A DNA stretch of 64,000 nt from Hymenobacter elongatus (GTDB taxonomy: Bacteria > Bacteroidota > Bacteroidia > Cytophagales > Hymenobacteraceae), in contig NZ_SRLD01000001.1 in NCBI RefSeq assembly GCF_004745955.1, forward strand, positions 124,001 to 188,000, in the 5' to 3' direction. Shown piece by piece: positions 7,145 through 16,765 of the stretch (position 1 is the first letter of the stretch; each line of letters begins with the position of its first letter). The translations under genes were made by a program, and so were the position numbers. Below the pieces are notes generated by a model that was given only the letters and a program-made list of their open reading frames with translations, ran no database searches and had not been told where the DNA came from.

Positions 7145-8253
7145 AACCCACCGCCTATTTCCCCGCCCTCACGGGTTTGCGGGCCGTAGCCGCCTACTGC
7201 GTGTTTCTATTTCACTTTCCGCCCCTCGAAGCCACCGGCTCGGAAACGGCGCGGGTGCTGCACGCCGCGTTTCGGGAAGGGCATATCGGCGTTTCCCTGT
7301 TCTTTACCCTCAGCGGCTTTCTGATTTGCCAGCGCTACTACCAGCAGTGCTTCACGCGGCAGCAGCTGGTAGCCTACGCCGTGCGGCGCTGGGCCCGGAT
7401 TTATCCGGTGTTTCTGCTCGTGACCACCATCACGTTTTTCGTGAGCAAGCTCTATGTGGCCGAAAACGCCCTGGAGCTATACGTGGCCAACAGTACGCTG
7501 CTCAAAGGCTTTTCGGAGCGGCTGGCTTTCACGGGCATTGTGCAGACGTGGTCGTTGACGGTGGAGGAATGCTTTTATCTGCTGGCGCCGCTGCTGTTTT
7601 GGCTGGGTCGCCGCTTCTCGCCCCGCGTGTGGATTGGGGTGGTGGCGGGCTTATTGGCGCTGGGTTGGGCCGGGTATTGCCTGGTGCCGGGGCAACCACT
7701 CAGCTTCCAGGCGGGTCATTTTATGCTCGTGGCCACCATTTTCGGGCGCAGCGCGGAGTTTGTGATTGGGGCGGCATTTGCCTTAGCCGTGCGCCCGCGC
7801 TCTGGCGGCCGGGCCACGCTGGCCGGCGGCGGGTTGCTGCTGCTGGTCGTGGGGCTGCTCACGGCTATTCAGCTGTATACCGGCAAAGTCAGTATCGACA
7901 CGCTGCCGGGCGTAGCGGCGAACCACTTGCTGCTGCCGGCAGCTACGGGGCTGCTGCTGGTTGGCCTCACCACGGAAGCCAGCGGGCTACAGCGGTTTCT
8001 GAGCACTTCCTCGTTGCAGGTGCTGGGCAAAGCCTCCTATTGCTTCTATCTGATTCACATGGGCATCTGGCACGATTGGCTGACTACCTGGCTGCCCACG
8101 GATTTGCCCGCCATGTTGCGCTACAGCGGTATTTTCTCGCTTACCGTGGCCGCTTCCATCGGGCTGTATTATCTGGTTGAAAAGCCCTTGCACCAGCTTA
8201 TTCTGCGCAAAACGGGCCTTGTCGCTGCCACCCGGCAGCCTGTTCTCTCCTGA
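7141..8253 (+). CDS. Acyltransferase 3 family membrane protein
   Basis: The 370-residue protein has about ten membrane helices. It begins MKPTAYFPALTGLRAVAAY, the acyltransferase-3 signature, and FLFHFPP follows at the position of the usual catalytic His motif. Further family motifs are GVSLFFTLSGFLIC, RRWARIYPVF and TWSLTVEECFYLLAPL. These enzymes move acyl groups (often O-acetyl) onto surface sugars or lipids; the substrate cannot be read from the sequence. The ATGA overlap with rnhA places it in the same transcript. Confidence 0.9.
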   Translation: MKPTAYFPALTGLRAVAAYCVFLFHFPPLEATGSETARVLHAAFREGHIGVSLFFTLSGFLICQRYYQQCFTRQQLVAYAVRRWARIYPVFLLVTTITFFVSKLYVAENALELYVANSTLLKGFSERLAFTGIVQTWSLTVEECFYLLAPLLFWLGRRFSPRVWIGVVAGLLALGWAGYCLVPGQPLSFQAGHFMLVATIFGRSAEFVIGAAFALAVRPRSGGRATLAGGGLLLLVVGLLTAIQLYTGKVSIDTLPGVAANHLLLPAATGLLLVGLTTEASGLQRFLSTSSLQVLGKASYCFYLIHMGIWHDWLTTWLPTDLPAMLRYSGIFSLTVAASIGLYYLVEKPLHQLILRKTGLVAATRQPVLS

Positions 8254-8305
8254 TGGCCTGCTGCTGCGGTGCCGAGTAGCGGGCTTTTCGTATACTGTCT
8301 CCACT

Positions 8306-9025
8306 ATGAAGTATCTTCTTTCGCCGGCGCTGCTGGCCGTATTCGGGTTGGCGGCGTGCCAGCAACAGTTAGAGGCCTCCACACCGGCCCAGGGCCAGCG
8401 CATGCCTGTGCAGCGGGCCACAGTGGCGTGCAGCTGCCCGGCCGAAGTACCGATGGCCACCACCGAGCCCGATAGTGTATTCGTGTTTTCTGCCGGCCCG
8501 GCGCTGTCGGTGTGTGGCTACAAGGAAACCCGCAAGCGGCAGGAGTTTTTCTCCGAGTTTGCCGTTTCCACCTGCCAGCCCCGCAAAGTCCTGAAGTACT
8601 GGGATATCCGGGAGCGGTGCCGCCTGGTTTTCCGCAACGACACGCTGACGGTAGAATCCTTAAAGAACCTGCCGGCGGGCAAAAACTTTACCTATGAGTT
8701 CGTCCGCTTCCGCATCGACCAGTTCTACACCGCTCAGGGCCAAGTGCGGCACCAGTCGTTTCTGAACAGGAACCTGCGCCCTTACACGCCGGAAGAAATA
8801 GCGCGCGTGAAGCAGGACTACGAAAAAGCTCCGGCGCTGAAAGCAGAAAAGAGCATAGAGCTGGCCAACCGCCTGCTGCTCAGCGCCCTCAGCGGCGACC
8901 AGCAGGCGGCCGTTTATTTCCGGCAATTCCCGGGCAAGTTTCCCCTGCCAAGCGCTTACGAAGAAGAATACGCCGACCTGCAGCGCATGCTCCGCGACTG
9001 GAACCGGCAGGCCGCTCCCCGCTAA
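8306..9025 (+). CDS. Putative lipoprotein of unknown function
   Basis: The 239-residue protein starts MKYLLSPALLAVFGLAACQQQ, a clear lipoprotein signal with lipobox LAAC. An upstream start at 8177 would put 43 unrelated residues before the signal and overlap the acyltransferase, so it was rejected. The mature part has four further cysteines in its first half (VACSCPAEV, SVCGYKETRKR, VSTCQPRK, RERCRLVF), probably forming disulfides, and a helical, charged C-terminal half with LANRLLLSALSGDQQAAVYFRQF. I do not recognise the family. Confidence 0.75.
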   Translation: MKYLLSPALLAVFGLAACQQQLEASTPAQGQRMPVQRATVACSCPAEVPMATTEPDSVFVFSAGPALSVCGYKETRKRQEFFSEFAVSTCQPRKVLKYWDIRERCRLVFRNDTLTVESLKNLPAGKNFTYEFVRFRIDQFYTAQGQVRHQSFLNRNLRPYTPEEIARVKQDYEKAPALKAEKSIELANRLLLSALSGDQQAAVYFRQFPGKFPLPSAYEEEYADLQRMLRDWNRQAAPR

Positions 9026-9070
9026 GCCAGGCCCGCTCCTATTCCCGATTTCTACTCGTTCCGCTGCGTA

Positions 9071-9793
9071 TTGGCTACTTCTTATTTCCGCTTCAAGCAG
9101 TTTACCATCGAGCAGGACCACTGCGCCATGAAGGTGTGTACCGATGCCTGCGTGCTCGGAGCCGCCGCCGAGCTGGCCGCTGCCACCCGCATTCTGGACG
9201 TTGGCACCGGCACCGGTCTGCTCGCCCTGATGGCGGCCCAGCGCAACGCCACGGCCCACATGGAGGCGGTGGAGCTCGAACCCCAGGCAGCGGCCCAGGC
9301 GGCAGCCAACGCCGCCCGCAGCCCCTGGGCCGACCGGGTGCGGATACATGCGCTAAGCCTAGCCGCGTTTGCTGCCACAGCGCCCGCACCCTTCGACCAT
9401 ATTCTCTGCAATCCGCCCTTCTTCCGCCATTCCCTTCGCTCGCCCGACGCGGCCCGCACCACCGCCCGCCATGCCGCCCCCGATACACTCTCCTTCGGCG
9501 AGCTGGCCGCGTTTGCCGCTACGTTTCTGACTCCCGACGGGCAGCTCACGGTGCTGCTGCCGCCCCCGGAAATGCAGCATTTTGAGCGAGAAGCCTCCCT
9601 GGCCGGCTTGTTTGTCGCGTCCCGCCTGATTTTGTGCCACCGCCCTGGCAGCAAGCCGCTACGCCACGTCACCCGCTTCAGCCGCGCAGCCACTGCGGCC
9701 CTATCCCAACCTCTACCCATTCACGAAGAGGCGAGTGAGGCGTATTCCGCGCCGTTCCGGGACTTGCTGCGGGACTTTTATCTGGCTTTCTAA
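9071..9793 (+). CDS. tRNA1(Val) (adenine-N6)-methyltransferase, TrmN6/YfiC-like
   Basis: The 240-residue class I SAM-dependent methyltransferase has motif I in ILDVGTGTGLLALMAA and the N6-adenine catalytic motif NPPF in ILCNPPFFRHS. The N-terminal FRFKQFTIEQDHCAMKVCTDACVLGA closely follows the YfiC/TrmN6 pattern, the enzyme that methylates A37 of tRNA1(Val). The start is a TTG at 9071; the first ATG lies inside the conserved block and would remove FRFKQF. It converges on the ABC gene that ends at 9806. Confidence 0.87.
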   Translation: MATSYFRFKQFTIEQDHCAMKVCTDACVLGAAAELAAATRILDVGTGTGLLALMAAQRNATAHMEAVELEPQAAAQAAANAARSPWADRVRIHALSLAAFAATAPAPFDHILCNPPFFRHSLRSPDAARTTARHAAPDTLSFGELAAFAATFLTPDGQLTVLLPPPEMQHFEREASLAGLFVASRLILCHRPGSKPLRHVTRFSRAATAALSQPLPIHEEASEAYSAPFRDLLRDFYLAF

Positions 9794-9805
9794 TAGTAGG
9801 CTGGC

Positions 9806-10519
9806 TTAACTCCGACTTACCGCCGCTGGCAGCAGTTCGGCTACCTGTGCCAGCTTACCCTGGTAGAGTGAATCGAGCAAGTCGGTAGCCAGGGTAGCAA
9901 ACTCGGTAGCCTGGTAGTGGCGCTGCACCGTACCGCCGGCCAGCAGCGTGATTTCGTCGCAGGTTTCCGTGAGCGTACCTAGTAAGTGGGACGTCAGCAG
10001 AATACCGCGCCCCTGCCCGCGCAGGCGCAGCAGAATTTCCTTCAGCAGCAGGTTGGTGCCCATATCGAGGCCATTAAAGGGCTCATCCAGGATGAGGTAG
10101 CGAAAATCCTGCACCAGCAGGGCCAGCAAGGCCAGCTTCTTTTTCATGCCCGCCGAATACTCGTCGGCGTACTGATCGAGCGGTAGCTCCAGGAGCGTGT
10201 TCCAGGCCGTGAAATCGACCAGCGGGCGGTGGCGGGCCTGCAGGCAAAACTCCAGGTATTCGCGGCCGGTCAGGCGCGGGTAGTAGTAGGGTTCGTAGGG
10301 CAGCACGCCCGTATGTTCCCGAATGGCTAGGCCGGTCGTTTCCGTAATCTGGCCGGTGTAGTCCGTCAGCAGCCCGTAGAGGCAATGCAGCAGCGTGGTT
10401 TTGCCGGCTCCATTGGCTCCCACCAGCCCGTGAATTGTGCCCGGCCGCAGCTCCAGATTCACTGCTCTTAGCACCTGATGGGCCCCAAAAGCCTTCCCTA
10501 CTCCCCGAATGCTAAGCAT
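9806..10519 (-). CDS. ABC transporter ATP-binding protein
   Basis: The 237-residue ATPase has Walker A GANGAGKTT (residues 34-42), a signature region YSAGMKKKLALL in place of LSGGQ, and Walker B YLILDEPFNGLD. The ATG lies inside the end of the upstream permease gene (8-base overlap), so the two are translationally coupled. The drift from the canonical signature is typical of exporter-type ATPases paired with poorly conserved permeases. Substrate unknown. Confidence 0.9.
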   Translation of the reverse strand: MLSIRGVGKAFGAHQVLRAVNLELRPGTIHGLVGANGAGKTTLLHCLYGLLTDYTGQITETTGLAIREHTGVLPYEPYYYPRLTGREYLEFCLQARHRPLVDFTAWNTLLELPLDQYADEYSAGMKKKLALLALLVQDFRYLILDEPFNGLDMGTNLLLKEILLRLRGQGRGILLTSHLLGTLTETCDEITLLAGGTVQRHYQATEFATLATDLLDSLYQGKLAQVAELLPAAVSRS

Positions 10520-11453
10520 GCCAGTATATTTTTATCTGTTGGTGGCTTTTCCAGATCAAACCCAGGAAAACCGCTACGCTGATGGGGGCATACGCCGCGT
10601 TGAGCAGCGGCAACACTGCCACCAGCACGACGCCGCCCTGCGTAAGCCGCACGAGCGTGGGCTGCGGATAAAACGCGTATTTGGCCATTACACCCATCAA
10701 AATCACCAATATCCCCCATACCAGCAGGCCCACGCCCCCGGCCCAGCCAGCGGAACCCGCAACGACCAGCGCGAAAAATGGGGCCGCCGTCAGCAGGTAC
10801 AGCCCCACGGCCAGGCCCAGCTTGCGCCACCGGAAACGCGCCGCGCCGCGCCCGTAAATCGTCACCATCGGCAGCGGCTCGGGAGTGGCGTAGCAGGCAG
10901 TTATAAACAGGCTCCAGCCGCCCAGCACCACGGCGGGCACTACCGTGGTGTGCTGCCACAGTGCCCCGGTCAAACCCGCGCTCCATAGCCCCCAGGCCCC
11001 CGTTTGCCGGAAGCCACTTACCCATTCGAAGGCTTCGCTGCGGAACACGCTCCGGCGCTGGCGCACAGCCGTAGCAGGCTGCCACAGCGGCACATACGGC
11101 ACCAGAGCAGTAGCGCCCACCATTGCCAGCGCCGCCGCGAAGTGCCCGAGCCCGAGCAGCATACCCCAGAAAGGCAACAGCCACAAAACGTATTCCACGG
11201 ACAGCCATTGCCGGAACTCTGGCGAGGCAGTCTGCAAAAAGACCAGATCGGCGCGCTGCCGGTGCCCCGACCAGCACACGAGGGCCCCGGCTACCGGCCA
11301 CGCCCACTGTAGCGTGGGCCGCGCCAGAAGCAGCTCCAGCACCTTGCCCATTGCCACTACCGCCAGCGCGCCCAGCAGCAACAGCCGCAGCCACCCTACC
11401 TCGGCCAGTAAACGGCCCACTACTTTTCGTCGCAACAGTAAATATGCCCGCAC
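10512..11453 (-). CDS. Predicted ABC transporter permease
   Basis: The 313-residue protein is strongly hydrophobic with about eight membrane helices and no recognised motif. Its role is inferred from context: it directly precedes and overlaps the ATP-binding gene. It starts with GTG at 11453 (residues MRAYLLLRRKVVGRLL), 18 bases after the saccharopine-dehydrogenase-like gene, so all three genes probably form one transcript. What is moved is unknown. Confidence 0.75.
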   Translation of the reverse strand: MRAYLLLRRKVVGRLLAEVGWLRLLLLGALAVVAMGKVLELLLARPTLQWAWPVAGALVCWSGHRQRADLVFLQTASPEFRQWLSVEYVLWLLPFWGMLLGLGHFAAALAMVGATALVPYVPLWQPATAVRQRRSVFRSEAFEWVSGFRQTGAWGLWSAGLTGALWQHTTVVPAVVLGGWSLFITACYATPEPLPMVTIYGRGAARFRWRKLGLAVGLYLLTAAPFFALVVAGSAGWAGGVGLLVWGILVILMGVMAKYAFYPQPTLVRLTQGGVVLVAVLPLLNAAYAPISVAVFLGLIWKSHQQIKIYWHA

Positions 11454-11471
11454 ACTTTTTGGTCGCTACAG

Positions 11472-12842
11472 CTACACCTTAGCCTCAGCCGCTGGCTCCA
11501 GGCTCACCTCGTGCTCCGTGAAACGGATATCGTAGTGCAGCGCCAGCTCCGCCAGAATGGGCTCATATAGGCTGGCTTGCGTCGGGATAATGACGCCGCG
11601 CTCGGCCACCTGCCCCCGCGCCAGCCGCCGCACGGCCATAGCCACCGGCAGACCCACGGTTTTGGCCATGGCCGTATGCCGGGCATCATCGCCGAGCACA
11701 ACCAGGGAAGAAGTACGCCGGAAATGGGCACCGTTGACCTCAAAATCGAACAGGTGCTGCATCACAATCATATCGTGGTCATCTTCCCGCAGTGCCCATT
11801 TCGTAGTAAGCAGGCGCTCCAGCAGCTGGGCCGGCGTGGCGTCGGCCAGGCCGACGGGCGTCGTGGTGAACAGCCCTAACCACGTCAGGCGCTGCATTTC
11901 GGCTCCGTCGGCTTCCAAGCCCAAGTATTCTGCCAGCTGTAGCGGTAGGCTCTTGGACCCTTCCACCACCGGCAGATACGACTCCAGAAGCTGTGCCCAC
12001 GTCATAGTCGCCGCGTTGCCCAGATGCACCGAATCGTCGGTGAGGCCCAGGCGCACCAGGGCCTGCCAGGCGGCGCAATAGCCGGGCCGACGTAGCGTGC
12101 CGCGCAACATAGTAGGAACAGCATCGAGGCCGTAGGGCGCGCGGTAGCTGAGCGAATCACGGTTGGCGTAGCCTTCAAACTGACCGTAGCCCGGCACAGT
12201 CAGCAGCTCGGGGCGGGCAAATAGCTGTTGGTAGGGAATAAAGCGCGGGTGGCCATTTTCGAGGTATTTGGCGGTGCTCTGGCCCGCTAGCACCACGTTG
12301 CGCGGGTTCCAGGTGAACTTGTAGCGCCACGGATTGTCGCCCTCCGAATCGGGAGCCAGCAGGCCGCCGCAGTACGACCGGAAGGCGGTGAGCCGCCCGC
12401 CCCGCGCCCGGATATCGGCCAGCGCCTGCATGGCCGACATGTGGTCGAGGCCGGGGTCGAGGCCGCATTCCATCAAAATCAGCACATCGGCTGCTTGCGC
12501 TTCTGCATCCAGCAGCCTGATTTCTTCACTCACGTAGCTGGCCGTCACCAAGTGGCGGCCGTGGCGCACACAAGCCCGGGCTACGGGCAGGTGAAACAAG
12601 GCCGGCAGCATCGAAATAACGATATCGGCCTGAGCTACCAGCTCGTCCAGCAACTCTTCGCGCTGCATATCGAAGGGCACGGCGCGGGCATATTCGGTAT
12701 GCGCCGCCAGCACCGGGGCCAAATGGGCCGGATTTACGTCGGCCACCGTGAGCTGCCAGCCCTCAGTAGGCGCATGCTGCAGTAAGTAGTGAATCAGGGA
12801 AGAAGCCGAGCGGCCGGCACCAAGCAGCAGAAGACGGGACAT
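11472..12842 (-). CDS. Saccharopine dehydrogenase family protein
   Basis: The 456-residue protein opens with a Rossmann dinucleotide motif, LLLLGAGRSASSLIHYL, and continues with the saccharopine reductase features VISMLPALFHLPVARACVRHGRHLVTASYVSEE and MECGLDPGLDHMSAMQ. Family members interconvert saccharopine and glutamate plus aminoadipate semialdehyde; in Bacteroidota a role in lysine breakdown or carboxynorspermidine-type metabolism is also possible. No paired lysine-ketoglutarate reductase gene is nearby. It probably heads the transcript with the two ABC genes. Confidence 0.87.
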   Translation of the reverse strand: MSRLLLLGAGRSASSLIHYLLQHAPTEGWQLTVADVNPAHLAPVLAAHTEYARAVPFDMQREELLDELVAQADIVISMLPALFHLPVARACVRHGRHLVTASYVSEEIRLLDAEAQAADVLILMECGLDPGLDHMSAMQALADIRARGGRLTAFRSYCGGLLAPDSEGDNPWRYKFTWNPRNVVLAGQSTAKYLENGHPRFIPYQQLFARPELLTVPGYGQFEGYANRDSLSYRAPYGLDAVPTMLRGTLRRPGYCAAWQALVRLGLTDDSVHLGNAATMTWAQLLESYLPVVEGSKSLPLQLAEYLGLEADGAEMQRLTWLGLFTTTPVGLADATPAQLLERLLTTKWALREDDHDMIVMQHLFDFEVNGAHFRRTSSLVVLGDDARHTAMAKTVGLPVAMAVRRLARGQVAERGVIIPTQASLYEPILAELALHYDIRFTEHEVSLEPAAEAKV

Positions 12843-13066
12843 ACGAGCGGATGGGTGGGGAGGTAAGTCGGCACGAAACTAGGGGTTTGCGCCGCTACTG
12901 CCAGAATTTATTCCGCTATTCGCAACGGTCTGTTATCCGGTACCACCACTGATCCGGCCGGAGCTTGACGAATTGCATTCGATAAAAGATAATTGTAGTA
13001 CATTCACCGCCCCTTCTTTCTCCGGGGCCGCCATTCGGCTTCGGATCTGTTTCTTTTCCTCGCCCG

Positions 13067-13564
13067 ATGGCCTATCCGCTCCATCTGACCATCACCGTAG
13101 AGGTGTTGGATTCCGAAGCTGAACTTTCTCCCGCCGAAGCAACCGTCTGGCAACAGGCCCGCGCCGCCACCGACCATTCCTATGCTCCCTACTCCCACTT
13201 CCACGTGGGGGCGGCGCTGCTGCTCGACGATGGCAGCGTATTCCGGGGCACAAACCAGGAAAACGCGGCTTATCCTTCCGGCCTCTGCGCCGAGCGGACT
13301 GCCCTGTTCGGCCTAGCCGTCAACCAGCCCGAGCGCCACATTGTGGGCATGGCCGTAGCGGCCCGCCCCGCTACTGGCACCTTTGGGCCCGCCATGCCCT
13401 GCGGAGCCTGCCGCCAGGTGATGACGGAGTACGAAAACCGCCAGGGCCGCCCCATTCCGTTGCTGTTGCCCGGCCCCGATGGTAGCATCTACCGCTTCCA
13501 CTCTCTGGCCGACCTGCTCCCCTTCCAGTTCAACGCCGACGATTTACCGAAGACAAAATTGTAA
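13067..13564 (+). CDS. cdd: Cytidine deaminase
   Basis: The 165-residue length fits the homotetrameric class. Substrate and zinc sites are visible: FHVGAALLLDDG; NQENAAYPSGLCAERTAL with Zn ligand C74 and catalytic E76; and PCGACRQVM with Zn ligands C112 and C115. It deaminates cytidine and deoxycytidine to the uridine forms in pyrimidine salvage. The gene stands alone with its own ~220-base upstream region, where no perfect TAnnTTTG box was found. Confidence 0.94.
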   Translation: MAYPLHLTITVEVLDSEAELSPAEATVWQQARAATDHSYAPYSHFHVGAALLLDDGSVFRGTNQENAAYPSGLCAERTALFGLAVNQPERHIVGMAVAARPATGTFGPAMPCGACRQVMTEYENRQGRPIPLLLPGPDGSIYRFHSLADLLPFQFNADDLPKTKL

Positions 13565-13656
13565 GCAGACGGACTGCTGCAGGTGCTGTTTGGGGCGCGA
13601 AACCCGCTTACAGCACCCGGCTTCCACTAGTTGCTTTTGCCCCATTTCTTGTCTTT

Positions 13657-14322
13657 ATGCCAGAATCAGAAGAGCACCAACTGACGGTGAGCCGCACGGC
13701 GCGCTACTACCAATCGGGGCAGCTCACGGCCGCTACCCGGCACGTCTGGTTCGTGTGCCACGGCTACGGGCAGTTGGCGGGCTACTTTATCCGCCATTTC
13801 CATATCCTGACGCGGCATCATCCGGAAACGGTTGTTGTAGCGCCCGAAGGACTTTCACGCTTTTATCTGAACGGCACCGGCGGCCGTATCGGGGCTACCT
13901 GGATGACGCGGGAAGACCGGCTGGCTGAAATCGAAGACTACATAGCTTTCCTCAATCAGCTGGCCGATACCACACTGGCCGCCTGCGCCGCCGATGTACG
14001 CGTCACGGTGCTGGGCTTCTCACAAGGAGCCGCTACCGTAAGCCGGTGGCTGGCGCGGGCCCATTTTCGGCCATTGCGCCTCATTCTCTGGGCCGGGGCC
14101 TTCCCTGCCGACATGGATTTCACCGTCGCCACTCACTTAGTGCACCAGTTTCCGATTGTGCTCGTTTGCGGCGACCAAGATGAATTCATCAGCGCGGCCG
14201 AACTGGCGAAGCAACAGGCTTTTCTACAGCGGCTAGGTGTCGAGCCGGAGCTAATTTACTTCGCTGGCAAGCATGAGCTGAACGCGGCCACATTGCAGTG
14301 TTTGCAGCAAGCTGCGCCATAA
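13657..14322 (+). CDS. Alpha/beta serine hydrolase, phospholipase/carboxylesterase type
   Basis: The 221-residue cytoplasmic hydrolase has the nucleophile elbow GFSQG with S122, an oxyanion-side motif VCHGYGQLAGYF, the acidic residue in VCGDQDEFISAAE and the catalytic His in YFAGKHELNAA. This order and length match the carboxylesterase/phospholipase family (Pfam Abhydrolase_2). Substrate unknown. A strong hairpin follows the stop and separates it from the convergent SDR gene. Confidence 0.88.
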   Translation: MPESEEHQLTVSRTARYYQSGQLTAATRHVWFVCHGYGQLAGYFIRHFHILTRHHPETVVVAPEGLSRFYLNGTGGRIGATWMTREDRLAEIEDYIAFLNQLADTTLAACAADVRVTVLGFSQGAATVSRWLARAHFRPLRLILWAGAFPADMDFTVATHLVHQFPIVLVCGDQDEFISAAELAKQQAFLQRLGVEPELIYFAGKHELNAATLQCLQQAAP

Positions 14323-14325
14323 GAA

Positions 14326-14354
14326 AGAGCCTCCCCAGCAAATGGAGAGGCTCT
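14326..14354. terminator. Bidirectional terminator between hydrolase and SDR genes
   Basis: AGAGCCTC (14326-14333) pairs with GAGGCTCT (14347-14354), with partial pairing extending inward. It lies between convergent stop codons. Confidence 0.65.
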
Positions 14355-14379
14355 GTGGTAGTAAGCACCGTGATAAAAG

Positions 14380-15129
14380 CTAGTCGCGCCTGATCAATGT
14401 AGCGGCTCCCTGCGCCCCGGCAAAAATCGTGACTTCGGCAATGTGAACGTTGGCCGGGCGCGTCACCATGAACTGAATAACTTCGGCAATATCTTCCGGC
14501 TTCAGCGGGTCGAAGCCTTGGTATACCTTCGCCGCCCGCTCAGTGTCGCCTTTGAAGCGCACCTGCGAAAATTCAGTTTCCACAGCTCCCGGGTTTACTT
14601 CGGCTACCCGAATGTTCAGAGGCAGTAAATCGATGCGCATGGCTTTAGACAGCGCTGCTACGGCCGCTTTGGACGCACAGTATACATTGCCATTGGCATA
14701 CACCTCGTGCCCGGCAATAGAGCCGATGTTGATGATATGCCCCTGCCGACGCTGCGTCATGCCCGGCAGTATCGCTTGGCTCACATTCAGCAGACCCTTC
14801 ACATTACTATCCAGCATCGTATCCCAGTCGTGCGGGTCACCTTCCTGAATCGGCCCCAGACCGTGGGCCCCACCCGCGTTGTTCACCAGCACGTCAATCG
14901 ATTGAAACATGACGGGTAAGCTGGCAACTGCCGCGTCGACGGCAGCCCGGTCGCGCACATCAAAGGTGAGCAGATGCGTGGGCGTGGGAGCGAGCTGCTC
15001 GGCCAGCTCCTGCAGCCGCTCACGGCGGCGGCCAGTCAATATCAGCTGAAAACCTACTTGCGCCAAGGCTACGGCCGTGGCCCGGCCAATACCGGAAGAA
15101 GCCCCAGTAACAAAGGCGGTGCGAATCAT
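14380..15129 (-). CDS. Short-chain dehydrogenase, YdfG-like
   Basis: The 249-residue SDR has the cofactor motif TGASSGIGRA, the structural NNAGG, and the catalytic Ser (NIGSIAGHE) with YCASK (Tyr/Lys). NPGAVETEFSQVRFKGD and a C-terminal VHIAEVTIFAGAQG resemble the YdfG 3-hydroxy acid dehydrogenase group, which uses NADP to oxidise serine, threonine and 3-hydroxy acids. It follows porT by 30 bases on the same strand and is probably the last gene of the ubiE-porT transcript, though its role is unlikely to be linked to secretion. Confidence 0.9.
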   Translation of the reverse strand: MIRTAFVTGASSGIGRATAVALAQVGFQLILTGRRRERLQELAEQLAPTPTHLLTFDVRDRAAVDAAVASLPVMFQSIDVLVNNAGGAHGLGPIQEGDPHDWDTMLDSNVKGLLNVSQAILPGMTQRRQGHIINIGSIAGHEVYANGNVYCASKAAVAALSKAMRIDLLPLNIRVAEVNPGAVETEFSQVRFKGDTERAAKVYQGFDPLKPEDIAEVIQFMVTRPANVHIAEVTIFAGAQGAATLIRRD

Positions 15130-15159
15130 AAAAACTAGCTAGGCCGGTATTGCTACCAG

Positions 15160-15963
15160 CTATTCGAAATTCAGATACAGCGTCACCGTGTTGCTTTTCA
15201 TGCTTTGCAAGCTGCGGCTGTATACGTCCTTGTTAGGTTGCAACAGGTTAGAGAGGCCGTTGGAAAAGCGCAGCTCCGGGGCAAACTTGAACAAAGGGTA
15301 AAACAGGTCGAGGCCAACGCCATACTCGATAGCAAAGTCGCCGGAAGTCGCCTGTAGCTGGTTGCGCAACGGGTCTTTGCGGCGGTTGCCGACGCTGACG
15401 CTCGACTTTACGCCGCCTACCACATACACCCGCGCATTGCGCCGTCGGTCCGACTTGAACTTCACCAGCAGCGGCAAATCAATCTGCGTGCCGCCAATTT
15501 CCTGAGTCTGAATAGAGTCGGCGGGCTGGTAGCCGAAGGGTTTAAATTCCACTCGCCGGGTCAGAAAGCTCACTCCCGGCGTAAGCCGCAGGTTGAAATT
15601 ATCAGCCAGCCGAACATCTCCAATAAAGCCTACCGACAAGCCCGGACTGACCACCGAATTAGCCGATATAGCCGTTCCGTTCTGAATAGCCTGCACGTAA
15701 GCCGCCGACTGTTCAATTTTGTAGCGCGAGAAGTTGGGCGCGATATAAAACCCGGGGTGAAACCACTTGTCATCGTAGCCCGGCAGGTTGTTCACCGTAA
15801 TGGATTTTACCTGCCCGCGACTTCCCCGGCTGGCTCCGGTTTTACTGTTTTTTTGCGCCAGCACCGCCGTGGGCAGCAGGCCAGCCACCAGGGTAGCCAC
15901 CGCCAGCGCCGCTACTTTTGGGCCGTGTAAATTGAGCTTATACCGAATGTGAGGGGTTGCCAT
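15160..15963 (-). CDS. porT: PorT-family outer membrane beta-barrel protein
   Basis: The 267-residue protein has an N-terminal signal peptide ending TAVLAQ and a mature part of amphipathic strands ending in a barrel-type [10 protein letters not shown]. The order ubiE-porT is a recurring Bacteroidota arrangement, and with the length and strand pattern it points to PorT, an envelope component needed for type IX secretion. PorT itself is a small barrel family, so a generic PorT-like (DUF) barrel remains possible. The ATG lies 52 bases inside ubiE; no other ATG, GTG or TTG would keep the signal peptide. A T9SS cargo protease occurs at 45577. Confidence 0.8.
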   Translation of the reverse strand: MATPHIRYKLNLHGPKVAALAVATLVAGLLPTAVLAQKNSKTGASRGSRGQVKSITVNNLPGYDDKWFHPGFYIAPNFSRYKIEQSAAYVQAIQNGTAISANSVVSPGLSVGFIGDVRLADNFNLRLTPGVSFLTRRVEFKPFGYQPADSIQTQEIGGTQIDLPLLVKFKSDRRRNARVYVVGGVKSSVSVGNRRKDPLRNQLQATSGDFAIEYGVGLDLFYPLFKFAPELRFSNGLSNLLQPNKDVYSRSLQSMKSNTVTLYLNFE

Positions 15964-16637
15964 GTAGGATGTTTAAAGCCAACCTGCGTTAGAATGGTCA
16001 TAAAGCTCTGACCATCCGGAAAGGCCTGCACCGACTCGGGTAGATAGGTGTAGGCAGCGCGGTCCTTGGAAATCAGTTTGCCGAATACCGGCAGAATCTG
16101 CTGAAAATAGAAGTTATACGCCTGCTTCATCGGAAAGGCCGTAGGCTTGGAAAATTCCAGAATAACGACTTTGCCGCCCGGGCGCAACACCCGCTGCATC
16201 TCAGCCAGCCCCTTCTGTAGGTTCTCGAAGTTACGGACTCCAAACGAAGCCGTGACGGCATCAAAGTGATTATCGGGAAAAGGTAGATTTTCCGAATCAC
16301 CGAGTTCCAATTGAATCCGGTTCGTCAGCCCTTTCTGCGTCAGCTTGCGCCGCCCTACTTCCAGCATGCCTTCCGAAATATCAACCCCCGTTACGGTCGT
16401 TTCCGGCGACAGCCGCAGGCTTTCGATGGCAAAGTCGGCAGTGCCGGTGGCAATATCCAGAATGCGCGCCGGCCGCAAGGCTTGCAGCTCATTCACGGCC
16501 TTGCGCCGCCAGTAGATATCGGTACCGGCACTGAGGAAATGATTCAGGAAGTCATATTTACCAGCTATGCTGTTAAACATCTGGGCTACCTGCGACTTTT
16601 TGCCGGCAGCATCATCTTTGTAGGGAACAACGGACAT
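15912..16637 (-). CDS. ubiE: Demethylmenaquinone methyltransferase UbiE/MenG
   Basis: The 241-residue SAM-dependent C-methyltransferase has motif I in [14 protein letters not shown], a UbiE block [26 protein letters not shown] and the downstream signature [27 protein letters not shown]. In menaquinone-using Bacteroidota it performs the last methylation step of menaquinone synthesis. It is the first gene of a minus-strand transcript and overlaps porT by 52 bases. Confidence 0.94.
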   Translation of the reverse strand: MSVVPYKDDAAGKKSQVAQMFNSIAGKYDFLNHFLSAGTDIYWRRKAVNELQALRPARILDIATGTADFAIESLRLSPETTVTGVDISEGMLEVGRRKLTQKGLTNRIQLELGDSENLPFPDNHFDAVTASFGVRNFENLQKGLAEMQRVLRPGGKVVILEFSKPTAFPMKQAYNFYFQQILPVFGKLISKDRAAYTYLPESVQAFPDGQSFMTILTQVGFKHPTWQPLTFGISSIYTAQK

Positions 16638-16713
16638 ACTTCTGTAACGCAGAACGAAGACTTAAAGGCAGAATTGCCCAAACATAACGCTATGCGCCGC
16701 ATTATGTTGAAAA

Positions 16714-16746
16714 AAAACGGGCCGGGCAAAATGCCCGGCCCGTTTT
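16714..16746 (-). terminator. Terminator of the PorE-like OmpA gene
   Basis: AAAACGGGCCGGGC and its exact complement form a 14-bp stem with a 5-base loop. On the minus strand the stem is followed by a T-run, 20 bases after the OmpA-protein stop codon. Confidence 0.85.
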
Positions 16747-16765
16747 GCTCTGTACGCGAAGCGGC

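Noticed and set aside
9359..9640. Several frames antisense to the tRNA methyltransferase gene
   Set aside because: They are shadows in GC-rich DNA; the plus-strand gene has NPPF and motif I.
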